Shown one piece after another: positions 51,215 through 59,967 of a stretch of DNA of 64,000 nt (its first letter is position 1; each line of letters opens with the position of its first letter). The stretch spans positions 248,001 to 312,000 of the forward strand of contig NZ_JABMKX010000011.1 of NCBI RefSeq assembly GCF_013204885.1. The letters run 5' to 3'. The notes under the pieces were generated by a model. It saw only the letters and a program-made list of their open reading frames with translations, was not told the origin of the DNA and searched no databases. The DNA comes from Paenibacillus tritici (GTDB taxonomy: Bacteria; Bacillota; Bacilli; Paenibacillales; Paenibacillaceae). Both the position numbers and the translations under genes were made by a program.

Positions 51215-51766
51215 TCACCCCTGCGCCTGTTCTTCAATCGGACTGACGGACCGGAGCTGCATCGTGATGACGGCTGCAATAACGGCTTTGATCAGGTCTC
51301 CGGGAAGAAAAGCCGTAGCACCTGCAAGTCCGGCCCAGACCGATGTATTCGTTATCCAGGCCATAATGGATGCGCCGATCAGATTCACCAGGATGACCCC
51401 AAAGGCCAGATTGACCGCGATCAGCTTCCAGGTGCGGGCCTTCGGCCATATTTTCTCCGAATACCAGCCGATGAGTCCGGCTGCGAGGGGCCAACTAAAT
51501 ATGTATCCTGCTGTCGGACCAACCAGCACCGCCAGTCCGCCGCGTCCGCCGCTCAGCACGGGCAGGCCAATCGCTACCAGAATGATGAAGATGATCAGGC
51601 TGAGGGCGCCCATCCGTCTGCCCAGAAAAGATCCGGCGAGCATCACGCCCAGCGTCTGGGCAGTAACGGGAACGGGGATGAAGCCTAGGGGCACGGGCGG
51701 AATCAAGCCAAGCACCGCGATGAGAGCTGCGAATAATGCCGCATATACAAGTTCTTTGGTCTTCAA
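51215..51766 (-). CDS. bioY: biotin transporter S component BioY
   Basis: 183 residues, six membrane helices, with KELVYAALFAALIAVLGLIPPVPLG at the N terminus, VPVTAQTLGVMLAGSFLG and GPTAGYIFSWPLAAGLIGWY typical of BioY. The start is a TTG at 51766 with AGGAGG 8 nt upstream. It binds biotin in the membrane and is powered by the EcfA1A2T module at the end of the operon. A perfect BirA operator overlaps its -35 region, so expression is repressed when biotin is sufficient. Confidence 0.94.
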   Translation of the reverse strand: MKTKELVYAALFAALIAVLGLIPPVPLGFIPVPVTAQTLGVMLAGSFLGRRMGALSLIIFIILVAIGLPVLSGGRGGLAVLVGPTAGYIFSWPLAAGLIGWYSEKIWPKARTWKLIAVNLAFGVILVNLIGASIMAWITNTSVWAGLAGATAFLPGDLIKAVIAAVITMQLRSVSPIEEQAQG

Positions 51767-51797
51767 ATAGATAACCTCCTTGAATAAGATAAGCTGA

Positions 51798-51852
51798 ATT
51801 ATAATCGAGGTTTAATCTATTGTAAACCAATAATCAATTAAAGGTTTACAAT
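51798..51852 (-). promoter_or_regulatory. BirA operator and promoter of the bioY operon
   Basis: ATTGTAAACC (51819-51828), 14-nt spacer, GGTTTACAAT (51843-51852): a perfect 10-bp inverted repeat of the BirA type. On the minus strand TTTACA (51826-51821) and TATAAT (51803-51798) are 17 nt apart, so the repressor would cover the -35. BirA itself is encoded divergently starting 100 nt away. Confidence 0.9.
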
Positions 51853-51954
51853 TGGGCCGGAATAACCCACTTAAGTTTTCCTATTGTTAGATAAGCATGA
51901 TAAGATATTCGAAGAGTGTTGATCGGCAAGTTATTCTTTTGGAGGGTTAGGTCC

Positions 51955-52932
51955 ATGACAGTTAAACAACAGCTTCTAGCCTTGCTCGAGGACAGCAAAG
52001 GTGAATATATATCCGGTGAAGATATCGCCGGACGCTTATCCGTGACACGCAGCGCCGTCTGGAAGGCCATAAAATCACTGCAGTCAGAAGGTTATTCCAT
52101 ATTGGCTGTAACGAATAAAGGATATTCCTTGTCGCCTCATACGGATATCCTATCCGCCGGTGCCATTGCCAAGTACCTGGATGCACAGGGGCAAAAGCTG
52201 CGCGTCGAAGTCTTTAAGACGATCCCTTCAACCAACGAAGCTGTGAAAATCCTGGCCACCGGCGGAGAAGCGGAAGGCAAAGTGATTCTGTCGGAAGAAC
52301 AGACCGCCGGACGGGGAAGAAAAGGCCGGAAGTTCTTTTCGCCCCCGGGCACAGGGATCTATATGAGCATCCTGCTGCGTCCCAAGCTGTCCGCAGCAGA
52401 ATCCACACTGCTGACGACTTCCGCCGCGGCCGCTGTTGCCCTTGCGATCGAGCGGGTATCCGGTAAAGACACGCAGATTAAGTGGGTCAATGACGTATTC
52501 ATGGAAGGCAAAAAGGTATGCGGCATTCTTACAGAAGCCTCCATGTCCCTGGAGAACGGGTCGCTTGATTATGCCGTGCTCGGCATTGGGATCAATGTCG
52601 CATTTCCGGCAGACGGCTTCCCTGATGAGCTCACCGGGGTTGCAACCTCTGTCTACCCGGATAGCAGTGCCCAGGGTGATCTCCGCAACCGGCTGGTGGC
52701 CGAAGTGCTTAACCGTTTCATGAGCTATTATGAGCATCTGACAGACAGGCTGTTTCTTACCGAATACCGGCAACGAATTCTATCGCTTGGCGGACCGGTC
52801 CTGGTGATGAAGGATCATATACAGCGTAAGGCAACCGCTCTAGATATTGATAATGATTGCCGTCTGAAGGTCAGATACGAGGATGGTGACGAGGAATATC
52901 TGTCAAGCGGAGAAGTCAGCATAAGAATGTAG
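51955..52932 (+). CDS. birA: bifunctional biotin ligase/biotin operon repressor BirA
   Basis: 325 residues from the ATG at 51955 (GGAGGGTTAGG upstream; an ATG at 51916 is out of ribosome-site range). N-terminal winged helix YISGEDIAGRLSVTRSAVWKAIKSLQ, central ligase with the biotin/ATP loop GRGRKGRKF and KWVNDVFMEGKKVCGILTE, and a C-terminal SH3-like domain. It makes biotinoyl-AMP, biotinylates acetyl-CoA carboxylase and pyruvate carboxylase, and as holo-repressor binds the bioY operator. Divergent from bioY, forming a simple feedback unit. Confidence 0.95.
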   Translation: MTVKQQLLALLEDSKGEYISGEDIAGRLSVTRSAVWKAIKSLQSEGYSILAVTNKGYSLSPHTDILSAGAIAKYLDAQGQKLRVEVFKTIPSTNEAVKILATGGEAEGKVILSEEQTAGRGRKGRKFFSPPGTGIYMSILLRPKLSAAESTLLTTSAAAAVALAIERVSGKDTQIKWVNDVFMEGKKVCGILTEASMSLENGSLDYAVLGIGINVAFPADGFPDELTGVATSVYPDSSAQGDLRNRLVAEVLNRFMSYYEHLTDRLFLTEYRQRILSLGGPVLVMKDHIQRKATALDIDNDCRLKVRYEDGDEEYLSSGEVSIRM

Positions 52933-52947
52933 CAGTTAACGGAATAG

Positions 52948-52980
52948 CAAAAAACCGCGATACCCTGGGGCACCGCGGTT
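52948..52980 (-). terminator. terminator of the alpha/beta hydrolase gene
   Basis: AACCGCG and CGCGGTT arms with an inner CCC/GGG pairing, preceded on the plus strand by six A, which gives a U tract for the minus-strand transcript. It lies 17 nt after the hydrolase stop, between convergent genes. Confidence 0.75.
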
Positions 52981-52996
52981 AGGAACAATCCTGTTC

Positions 52997-53989
52997 TTAT
53001 TGAGCTTGCTTCAACTGGAGCTGCTTCATGAACTCATTGAATTCCCCGGCAATTTCCTTGTATTTCGTATGGTGCAGGTAATGTGAGCCCTCCATCGGGA
53101 TCAATTTACCTTGGGCCGATTGCTTGGCTTGTTCCTCATGCAGCGGAATCCATTGCTTGTTGCGCTCGTTATTGGATACAGCGAAGAGCAGGACCGGCAA
53201 ATCATGCGGATAAGTCAGGTTTTCGGCATTTTTGAAATTGGAACCAAGGTGACCCAGCTCATTCATCAATGTTGAATTGCTGGAGACCCGGTTGGTAATC
53301 AGGTTCATCTGTTCTTTGGTATGCTCATCATAATCAAGCGATTTAAACGGATCTCCGCTCAATTTTTTGATCAGCCGCATCACCCCTGAATCTTGAGCAA
53401 ACTTCATGGTCTTCAGCGGCAGCTTGACATCCATGCCCGGCTGATTGGGAACACTGCTGTCGATACCCACGAAGGCTTGAACTTCATCAGGATAAGCGTT
53501 CACATAAGATACAGCGTAGAGCCCGGTAATGGAATGTCCCATCAGAATGTAACGGTCAATCCCAAGCTGCTGCACCGCTTCGTGAATCTCGCTGATGATA
53601 TTCTCTGTGGTTCTTTCTTTGTCCGTTCCATCACTGAGGCCATAGCCGAACGGCTCGATCGCCACCACTTTGTAGTTCGGAGTCAATTGATCAATGAGCA
53701 GCTTGAAATCAAGTACTGGCGATGCGGTTCCTTGCCCTGGAAGGAGAACGATCGTCTGCTCGCCGCTGCCTTCAATCAGCACATTCATCTTTTTGCCGTC
53801 AACATTGACGTATTGGCCATACGATTCAATTTTGTTTTTCTCGATCCCTTTGCTGATCACATTAACGACAAACGTGATGCCGATGAACAGCACAAGCACC
53901 CCGATGATGCCCCCTATAATTTTCAACCATAAGTGCCGTTTCTTCCGGCCCTTAATCCCTGTCTGCTGTGTTTCTGCTGATTTTGCCAT
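52997..53989 (-). CDS. membrane-anchored alpha/beta hydrolase
   Basis: About 330 residues from the ATG at 53989 (AGGAG 9 nt upstream; GTG at 54025 is less likely). One N-terminal membrane helix (WLKIIGGIIGVLVLFIGITFVVNVI) anchors an alpha/beta hydrolase domain facing outside. Nucleophile Ser in LMGHSITGLYAV, oxyanion region VLLPGQGTASPVLDFKLL, acid Asp probably in VGIDSSVPNQPG or the later AEN loop, His in MEGSHYLHHTKYKE. Lipase/esterase-like with unknown substrate. Monocistronic. Confidence 0.85.
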   Translation of the reverse strand: MAKSAETQQTGIKGRKKRHLWLKIIGGIIGVLVLFIGITFVVNVISKGIEKNKIESYGQYVNVDGKKMNVLIEGSGEQTIVLLPGQGTASPVLDFKLLIDQLTPNYKVVAIEPFGYGLSDGTDKERTTENIISEIHEAVQQLGIDRYILMGHSITGLYAVSYVNAYPDEVQAFVGIDSSVPNQPGMDVKLPLKTMKFAQDSGVMRLIKKLSGDPFKSLDYDEHTKEQMNLITNRVSSNSTLMNELGHLGSNFKNAENLTYPHDLPVLLFAVSNNERNKQWIPLHEEQAKQSAQGKLIPMEGSHYLHHTKYKEIAGEFNEFMKQLQLKQAQ

Positions 53990-54106
53990 GTCCATCTTCT
54001 CCTGTCCTTCTGTCTGTAGCGCCACCTTAGCGGCATAACTGAAGTATAGTCACCCAAGATGTCCTCTTCGTGACGGCAATATGAACGGAGTATGAACACT
54101 TAATAA

Positions 54107-55363
54107 TTATTGCATGATTGTCATATTTAAAAATTGCGCGTCATCCAATTGGTCATCCGGTCTTCCATTTGCCTTGACGGGAGCAGGCGTACCTTGGTAG
54201 AGAATCCGGCCGTCAGTTATGTCGGCTACTGCTATAATAGGCATGCTGTTGTTCTTAAAATAATCGCCAGTTTGCAGCAGCAGATAAATCCGGCCGTCTG
54301 CTACCTGGGCTTGACTGATTGTTCCCTTGCCGAGTTGACTCGCTTTAATAGTCACTTGGGGATGAGCGAATCCGGTCGATAGGTCATAGCGGTTGATTGT
54401 CACCGCCTCTTCCGATAGGTGCATGGTAGTGTACGTAGCTCTCTCCAGGGAATGGAGAGTCCAAGACCCCGGTCTATTTTCTTCTTCTGCTCCAGCGACA
54501 AGCGGCAGTTCCTTCACATCTCCAGAAGCGTACTGGTACTCAAAAAGTCTTTCAGAGAATATCGTAGGAATAGTGTCGCTTGCTGATACGGTATTATCAG
54601 TTCTCTTGCTGCTCTCTGTCACCAAAAACAGCACCCGGGAGTTGGCCGCCGTCGGCTTCTTTTCCGCGATGATCTGTATTTGCAGTTCACGATCGTTCCT
54701 GGAGGGCTTGCCTAATGGCACTTGGACACTGTGAATAGGTAAACCTGTTTCGGCATTAAACACCATGTCGATAAGTTCATTACCTGAGTTAACTCTGTTA
54801 ACGTTGGTAAGAACGTGTATTTCTGATCCAGCCTTCTGTACATCTATCACGTTAGTATATTGTACAGAATCGGTCAGTTCATCCGTGTAACGGACTTGCT
54901 TGCCGGTTGCCAAATCCAGCGAATCGATACTCCAGCGAATCGTTCCTTCCTGATCCGTATCTTTCGAATGGGTATAACTCGCTTTCGCAAAGATGAGTGT
55001 GTCTTGATCCGAGTAATAGCCATCAGTACCCATCTTCCCCCTCATGAACCCTGGATGCTCCTTATACAGCGCTTTAAACTCAGAAAAAGTCTGATCATGC
55101 AAAGGCCCCTTGTTTTTCATCCATTGATTCGAGAACGTCTGCTCAGATCTCTTGCTGCCCGATGTGGACACTTCAATGGGGTAAGAACCTTTACCGCCCA
55201 CATAACTCCCGAGCAGAGTCAATTTGGATGCTTCGGCCAGATCCCCTTCTAATGTCTGCAGCTTATATTCCGGCAGGCGCAATTCTGCACCATAAGCATA
55301 AAAAGTTCCGAGCGAAGCCAATATTAACAGAATAAGTGCGCTCGTGATCATATAACGTTTCAT
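54107..55363 (-). CDS. uncharacterised membrane-anchored protein of the YtrA-type ABC operon
   Basis: 418 residues. N-terminal MKRYMITSALILLILASLGTFYAYG is a single membrane anchor or uncleaved signal; there is no lipobox. The rest is a beta-rich extracytoplasmic domain with repeated strands (LIFAKASYTHSKDTDQEGTIRWSIDSLDLATGKQVRYTDEL; YLLLQTGDYFKNNSMPIIAVADITDGRILY) reminiscent of a beta-propeller. I do not recognise a named family. It starts 14 nt after the ABC permease gene, so it probably works with that transporter. Confidence 0.75.
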   Translation of the reverse strand: MKRYMITSALILLILASLGTFYAYGAELRLPEYKLQTLEGDLAEASKLTLLGSYVGGKGSYPIEVSTSGSKRSEQTFSNQWMKNKGPLHDQTFSEFKALYKEHPGFMRGKMGTDGYYSDQDTLIFAKASYTHSKDTDQEGTIRWSIDSLDLATGKQVRYTDELTDSVQYTNVIDVQKAGSEIHVLTNVNRVNSGNELIDMVFNAETGLPIHSVQVPLGKPSRNDRELQIQIIAEKKPTAANSRVLFLVTESSKRTDNTVSASDTIPTIFSERLFEYQYASGDVKELPLVAGAEEENRPGSWTLHSLERATYTTMHLSEEAVTINRYDLSTGFAHPQVTIKASQLGKGTISQAQVADGRIYLLLQTGDYFKNNSMPIIAVADITDGRILYQGTPAPVKANGRPDDQLDDAQFLNMTIMQ

Positions 55364-55377
55364 TAGTCATTCACTCC

Positions 55378-56190
55378 CTATACGGTAATCTTCTTCGAGA
55401 CGAGCCTGAAGCCGAGTGTGAGCGTAAAGCCCATCACCATAAGGTAGATGCAGAAACGGATGGCTGTTATCTCTCGAGGATAGAAGTAATTATACAGATT
55501 AAGATAAACTGCGCCTCCGATTGCAGCCCCACATACGGCAACATACAAGATCGCATAGACAATACCGGGCAGGCGGTAGCTTCGCTCGAGCAATACGGCC
55601 GTAAAGAGAACAAAGACAGCCAGAATGCCTATTCCATAATAGACAACAAATTGAATTCCATCCAGCGGCAGCAAGAAACGGACGAACACCAGATTTGAGG
55701 CAACCGCTTCGGCAAATAGGGAGGACATCCGGTATTCGGAGGGAACCATCCAGTTGAACAGCTGACGTTCCAGCAGCAGCATCAACAATTGGAACGAGAC
55801 CATGGCAAAAACAAATACAAAGATAGCAGTGGCTTTGGCCATATATACGTTCCGCCTTACCGTCGGCAGGGTAAACAACCGATAGGCAAACTTATCTCTA
55901 CCGATCCAGTCGCGGTACCATATCAGAAAGACATACAAACCCAATACTACAATGCTGATCAAAATAGGTATCGCAAACAAGAACTGCAAATCTCCGATGA
56001 CATCGGCAAATGAAAAGTTACGTGTAGAATGCTCTCCCAAGCGGGCTGCCTCTCTCCACCCCTTAACTCTTACTTGCGTAGTATGCACAAGTCCGGTGAT
56101 CTGAATGGCCGCCGTCAAGAACATCAGGCTGAAGAGAGCGTACCGGAAGCGATGAACCTCCAGATGAACGAGCTTTAGATATCTATTCAA
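55378..56190 (-). CDS. ABC transporter membrane protein (YtrC/D-like)
   Basis: 270 residues with six to seven hydrophobic segments (FRYALFSLMFLTAAIQITGLV at residues 14-34; ILISIVVLGLYVFLIWYRDW; AILYVAVCGAAIGGAVYLNL). FRLFTLPTVRRNVYMAKATAIF is the conserved cytoplasmic stretch of ABC-2-like permeases of the Ytr type. Its start overlaps the ATPase stop (ATGA). It forms the membrane part of the GntR-controlled transporter; the substrate is likely a cell-envelope-active compound by analogy to YtrABCDEF. Confidence 0.8.
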   Translation of the reverse strand: MNRYLKLVHLEVHRFRYALFSLMFLTAAIQITGLVHTTQVRVKGWREAARLGEHSTRNFSFADVIGDLQFLFAIPILISIVVLGLYVFLIWYRDWIGRDKFAYRLFTLPTVRRNVYMAKATAIFVFVFAMVSFQLLMLLLERQLFNWMVPSEYRMSSLFAEAVASNLVFVRFLLPLDGIQFVVYYGIGILAVFVLFTAVLLERSYRLPGIVYAILYVAVCGAAIGGAVYLNLYNYFYPREITAIRFCIYLMVMGFTLTLGFRLVSKKITV

Positions 56191-56876
56191 GTGAGGAGCA
56201 CCTCCTTCATGACGTCAACGACAGATTTGCTTTCCTCGCTTCGGACTTGTTCGCATTCAAAGGAACGGGCAACAACCCCATCACGCAGCAGCACTGCTTT
56301 GTCGATGAGATACTCAACCTCTTTCACTTCATGAGTAGTCAGGAGAACGCCGCGGTTGCCGACCAGTTCACTGGAGAACACCTCCGCGATTCTCTCCCGG
56401 TTGAATAAGTCTATTCCAGCAAAGGGCTCGTCCATGATCACATAATCGGAGTCTTGAGCCAAACCAAGCACCAGATTGAACTTGGCAGCAGTCCCCTTAG
56501 ATAAGCGGCCCGCACGTTCATCGAGATCAAGGTCGAAGAAACGCATAAGTTCGTTCGCCCTATCCTTGTTCCAGCAGCTATAAAAGTCTTCCATGAACCG
56601 AAGCGCGTCAGACAGCTTCATCGAAGCCGGAATCGCCAAATGATCAGGAATATAGGAGACTCGTTCATAAGTATTCTGATTAATCTCTTCGCCATCAATC
56701 CGAATGCTTCCCCCATGAATCGGCGTCAGTCCCATAATCGTTTTGAGTATCGTTGATTTACCCGCTCCATTAAGTCCGAGTAGACAAGTGATTTGTCCCT
56801 TCTCGGCAGTGAACGTGACGTCCTTTAACACCTCTTTGTATGTGTATTTTTGGCTGACACGCACGAGCTCAATCAT
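56187..56876 (-). CDS. ABC transporter ATPase (YtrB-like)
   Basis: 229 residues from the ATG at 56876 (GGAGG 7 nt upstream, inside the GntR gene end). Walker A GLNGAGKST, Q-loop-equivalent YIPDHL, signature RLSKGTAAKFNLVLGLA, Walker B YVIMDEPFAGIDLFNRERI, H-loop LLTTHEVKEVEYLIDKA. The signature lacks the usual SGG but keeps SKG, common in this subfamily. It overlaps gntR upstream by 8 nt and the permease downstream by 4 nt. Confidence 0.88.
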   Translation of the reverse strand: MIELVRVSQKYTYKEVLKDVTFTAEKGQITCLLGLNGAGKSTILKTIMGLTPIHGGSIRIDGEEINQNTYERVSYIPDHLAIPASMKLSDALRFMEDFYSCWNKDRANELMRFFDLDLDERAGRLSKGTAAKFNLVLGLAQDSDYVIMDEPFAGIDLFNRERIAEVFSSELVGNRGVLLTTHEVKEVEYLIDKAVLLRDGVVARSFECEQVRSEESKSVVDVMKEVLLT

Positions 56877-57324
56877 CGTTATTTCCTCCTTCTCCACTCT
56901 CAAAGGGGGCTTCCGGGGGCTCCTGTCTTTTCCCCGCCTGTGCCTCTGTGTATTTTTGCTGAATCACATCCAGCAGCTCGTCCAGTGGAACGTCTATGTT
57001 GCGAATGGTAGCCACGAACGCTTCAACGGCTGTGCCGAGCAGCTCTGCCCGAATCTGTCTCAATACATCCAGCTCCAGAGTGATGCGACTGGGGGAATTG
57101 CCTTCCGTTACAATCAAGCGCTGATCCTCCATTTCCTTGTATGCTCTCTGAGCAGTATTAGGGTTAATCTTTAGCAGGGCTGCCAGCTCTCTTCTAGACG
57201 GTATGGTCTGACCAGACTGAATAACGCCGGTTACGATCTTCTCTTTGAAAAGGCGGACGACTTGAGCATAAACAGGATCACGGCTGTTGAAAGTGATTCC
57301 GGCCCATTCATTGACTTTGTTCAA
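56869..57324 (-). CDS. GntR-family regulator, YtrA subfamily
   Basis: About 151 residues from a TTG at 57324 (AAGGGG 8 nt upstream; GTG 57333 also in frame). Winged helix: SRDPVYAQVVRLFKEKIVTGVIQSGQTIPSRRELAALLKINPNTAQRAYKEMEDQRLI, then a short C-terminal helical dimerisation tail characteristic of YtrA rather than a full ligand domain. It represses its own ABC operon and is released by an envelope-related signal. Two matching operator sites are seen directly upstream. Confidence 0.9.
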   Translation of the reverse strand: MNKVNEWAGITFNSRDPVYAQVVRLFKEKIVTGVIQSGQTIPSRRELAALLKINPNTAQRAYKEMEDQRLIVTEGNSPSRITLELDVLRQIRAELLGTAVEAFVATIRNIDVPLDELLDVIQQKYTEAQAGKRQEPPEAPFESGEGGNNDD

Positions 57325-57350
57325 AAGTGACACCCCTTATGCTCGCAAGT

Positions 57351-57411
57351 GTGTACTAAGCGGTTCATACACTACAAAGTGTATTATGCGGTTAATACAT
57401 TTACTTGTCAA
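57351..57411 (-). promoter_or_regulatory. promoter of the YtrA-like operon with two operator sites
   Basis: Two 22-nt sites, GTGTACTAAGCGGTTCATAC (57351, continuing AC) and GTGTATTATGCGGTTAATAC (57379, continuing AT), are 28 nt apart; each has near-palindromic GTGTA/TACAC ends. On the minus strand TTGACA (57411-57406) and CATAAT (57388-57383) have a 17-nt spacer, so the upstream site covers the -10 and spacer. Confidence 0.8.
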
Positions 57412-57449
57412 TAGTTGGCTAAAATTCCTGTTGTTAAATGAACACAAAT

Positions 57450-57489
57450 AGGAGCAGATCTCTCATCAAATCTATGAGAGTCTGCTCCT
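57450..57489 (-). terminator. terminator of the phosphatase/transporter operon
   Basis: AGGAGCAGA-CTCTCAT and ATGAGAG-TCTGCTCCT form a 16-bp stem with a single bulge around CAAATCT; on the minus strand ATTTGTGTTC follows. It lies immediately after the phosphatase stop. Confidence 0.75.
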
Positions 57490-57492
57490 ATG

Positions 57493-59103
57493 TTAATCAA
57501 TCCCCACAATCGACCAATTATGATCGGCCTCCGGCGAGATCGTCTTGCGCTCGCGGATGTAGCTTACCAGGATATCGCGGACGGTGCATTCGGACTCCCA
57601 GTGCTTCACCGCGCTGACCAGCCTGGAGGCCTTCAAAAGACTGCTGTAGCGGTAATTATTGACGGCAAGCTGAAGCTGATCGGTATCGGCAAGCGGTCTG
57701 CCCTGGTACATTAGATTGATAATACGGCTTCCCGCAGGCCGGGAGATATCAATCTGATAATCAACCCCCGCGAACATATCGTAGAGGTAACTCGGCACCT
57801 CGGGATCGGCGGCAATCGCCCGGTCGCCCGGCTGCCACTGCCGGAAATGGGCAGCCGACGCTTCCATGTAAGCCTTCAGCTCCTTGCCGGTGACCGTGAC
57901 GACATACAGCAGGTTATCAAAAGGATAAATGCGGTAGACATCCGCATAAGTCAGAGGCCCCTGCTTCAGATCTGCCTTGTCGTTGAACAGGCTGGTGGCG
58001 GCAACATCCGCCCCGCTGGCCTGAAGCATCGCCCTCTGGATCAAGGTAATAACCGCCGTATCCTGCACTCTTCCCGCCGGTATACCTTCAGCTACCTCTG
58101 GGGGCTGGAAGTCAGCGGACGCATAACCCAGAATCCCGCCATCCCCCTCTATTGAAGGACCGCCGCCGCCCTTGGCAATGAACCGGAGGGTCTCTTCATG
58201 CGCCTCTGCAACGAGATCCCGGAATTCCGGATCCGGCTCCCAGCCGCTCATATCTACAATCGTCACCTCGCGGTTCACGACCCTTAGCTGTTCACGGTTC
58301 CGCTCAACCGTAAGGTCGAAGCGCACGACTTCCCGCCCCCGGTCACGCGGTCCCCCGATGACGGTATTCCCCATGCGCTGATTCACCGTAATATGCATAT
58401 GCCCGACCAGCAGGGCATCCGCCTCAGGAACAAGCTCTGCGATGCGTTCGGCAGCATCCGAGCCTCCTTCTTCATCGAATTCTGCGACCATTCCCGCATG
58501 GGCGCTGATCACAATAAGGTCTGCCTTGCCTTCCGCCCGAAGAGCAGCGGCAAGGATCTGGGCAGTCTCAGCCATGTGGCCGAAGCTTAATCCCTCGACC
58601 TTACCTCCGTCCCAGCGCGGGACGTTGGGGTTCGTAAGTCCGATCACTGCAATCCGGACGCCTTGCCGCTCCAGGATGACATAAGGCTCTGCCAAAAGCT
58701 TACCGGCCTTATCCCGGACATTCGCGGCCAGCACGGGGAAGTCCAGCTCCTGCTTGATTCGTTCCACCAGTTCAATGCCGAAGTTAAATTCATGGTTGCC
58801 CAGAGTCAGAGCCTCATAGCCCAGCGCATTCAGCGCAGCCGCAACCGGATGCAAGGCATCCGGCCGCTTATTGTAGACATCGTCGGTCAGCATATTGCCC
58901 TGGAAGACGTCACCGTTGTCGATCAGAAGCACTTCCGTACCGCTCTCTCTGAGCTCCCGGACATAGGAGGCCACTCTGGCCAGCCCGTCATTTACAGTAT
59001 CCATGCCATCTTCGTAACGGTACCCCCACAGATTGCCGTGAACATCCGAGGTAGCGATAATTACGATGCTCAGTTGGTTAGAGCCAGCTTCCAGTTCAAT
59101 CAT
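57493..59103 (-). CDS. metallophosphatase/5'-nucleotidase (UshA/YfkN-like), cytoplasmic
   Basis: 536 residues. N-terminal metallophosphatase with the two-metal motifs TSDVHGNLWGYRYEDG, IDNGDVFQGN, LGNHEFNFG, VISAHAGMV and LVGHMHITV; C-terminal 5'-nucleotidase domain with the substrate-stacking region PFDNLLYVVTVTGKELKAYMEASAAHF and FAGVDYQIDI. No signal peptide or sortase motif, unlike secreted UshA. It cleaves phosphate from nucleotides or related phospho-compounds. It is the last gene of the sugar transporter operon, 24 nt after the permease, so the transported compound may be a phosphorylated or nucleoside-like sugar; that is inference. Confidence 0.87.
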   Translation of the reverse strand: MIELEAGSNQLSIVIIATSDVHGNLWGYRYEDGMDTVNDGLARVASYVRELRESGTEVLLIDNGDVFQGNMLTDDVYNKRPDALHPVAAALNALGYEALTLGNHEFNFGIELVERIKQELDFPVLAANVRDKAGKLLAEPYVILERQGVRIAVIGLTNPNVPRWDGGKVEGLSFGHMAETAQILAAALRAEGKADLIVISAHAGMVAEFDEEGGSDAAERIAELVPEADALLVGHMHITVNQRMGNTVIGGPRDRGREVVRFDLTVERNREQLRVVNREVTIVDMSGWEPDPEFRDLVAEAHEETLRFIAKGGGGPSIEGDGGILGYASADFQPPEVAEGIPAGRVQDTAVITLIQRAMLQASGADVAATSLFNDKADLKQGPLTYADVYRIYPFDNLLYVVTVTGKELKAYMEASAAHFRQWQPGDRAIAADPEVPSYLYDMFAGVDYQIDISRPAGSRIINLMYQGRPLADTDQLQLAVNNYRYSSLLKASRLVSAVKHWESECTVRDILVSYIRERKTISPEADHNWSIVGID

Positions 59104-59127
59104 GATGTTCCCCTTCTCTATTCCTTG

Positions 59128-59955
59128 TTATTTCAGAATTGCGCCTGCGGTGAAGCTCTTCTCCATCTGGTCACTGAACAGCACATAAGCGAGCAGAATC
59201 GGCAGTGTGGAGATGACCATCGCCGCGGCAAGCGGCCCCCAGCTTATGCTGTACTGACCGCTGAAGTTCATCAGCCCGAGCGGCAGGGTCCGCAGCGACT
59301 CTTTCTGGATGAAGGTTGCCGCCATCAGCAGCTCATTCCATACCGCCAGGAACACAAAGATCGCTACCGAGGCCAGCGGCGGCTTCAGCAGCGGCAGTAC
59401 GACTTTGAAGAAGGACTTAATCACACCGCAGCCGTCGATGAACGCGGCCTCCTCCAGCTCCTTGGGCATACTCCGCAGGAACGCTGACAGCATGTAGACG
59501 CCGATCGGCAGATTCACAGCAATGTACGGCAGGATAATCGAGAGCCGGGAGCTGAGAATCCCCAGATTCTTCAGGATCATGAAGAGCGGGATCAGCGTTG
59601 CATGGATGGGCACCATGACCCCCATCAGCAGGATGAACAGAATCAGACCATTATATTTGAATCTCATCCGTGTCAGCGCGTAAGCCATCATAGAAGCAAA
59701 CAGCAGCACGCAAAAGAGGGTAATCAGCGTGACAGACACACTGTTAAAAAAGTATTGATTCACCTTGGCGCTAACCCAGGCCTCCGAAAAATTGCTAAAC
59801 CGCCATTCGGTGGGAAGCGCCCACACTACTCCGCCGATAATCTCCGAATTATCCTTAAAGGCACTTACCACAAGCCAGTAGAGCGGGAACAACTGGAGGA
59901 CGGCAATGAGGATCATCAGTAGATAGATGCCTGTGTTTTTGGTACTCTTCAGCAT
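59128..59955 (-). CDS. carbohydrate ABC transporter permease (MalG-like)
   Basis: 275 residues, six membrane helices starting at TGIYLLMILIAVLQLFPLYWLVVSAF. EAA loop KELEEAAFIDGCGVIKSFFKVVLPLLKPP, typical CUT1, and a C-terminal QMEKSFTAGAILK. It pairs with the larger permease 12 nt upstream. As in the nag cluster, no ATPase is encoded, so a shared MsmX-like ATPase is expected. Confidence 0.92.
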   Translation of the reverse strand: MLKSTKNTGIYLLMILIAVLQLFPLYWLVVSAFKDNSEIIGGVVWALPTEWRFSNFSEAWVSAKVNQYFFNSVSVTLITLFCVLLFASMMAYALTRMRFKYNGLILFILLMGVMVPIHATLIPLFMILKNLGILSSRLSIILPYIAVNLPIGVYMLSAFLRSMPKELEEAAFIDGCGVIKSFFKVVLPLLKPPLASVAIFVFLAVWNELLMAATFIQKESLRTLPLGLMNFSGQYSISWGPLAAAMVISTLPILLAYVLFSDQMEKSFTAGAILK

Positions 59956-59967
59956 GTCCGGTCCTCC

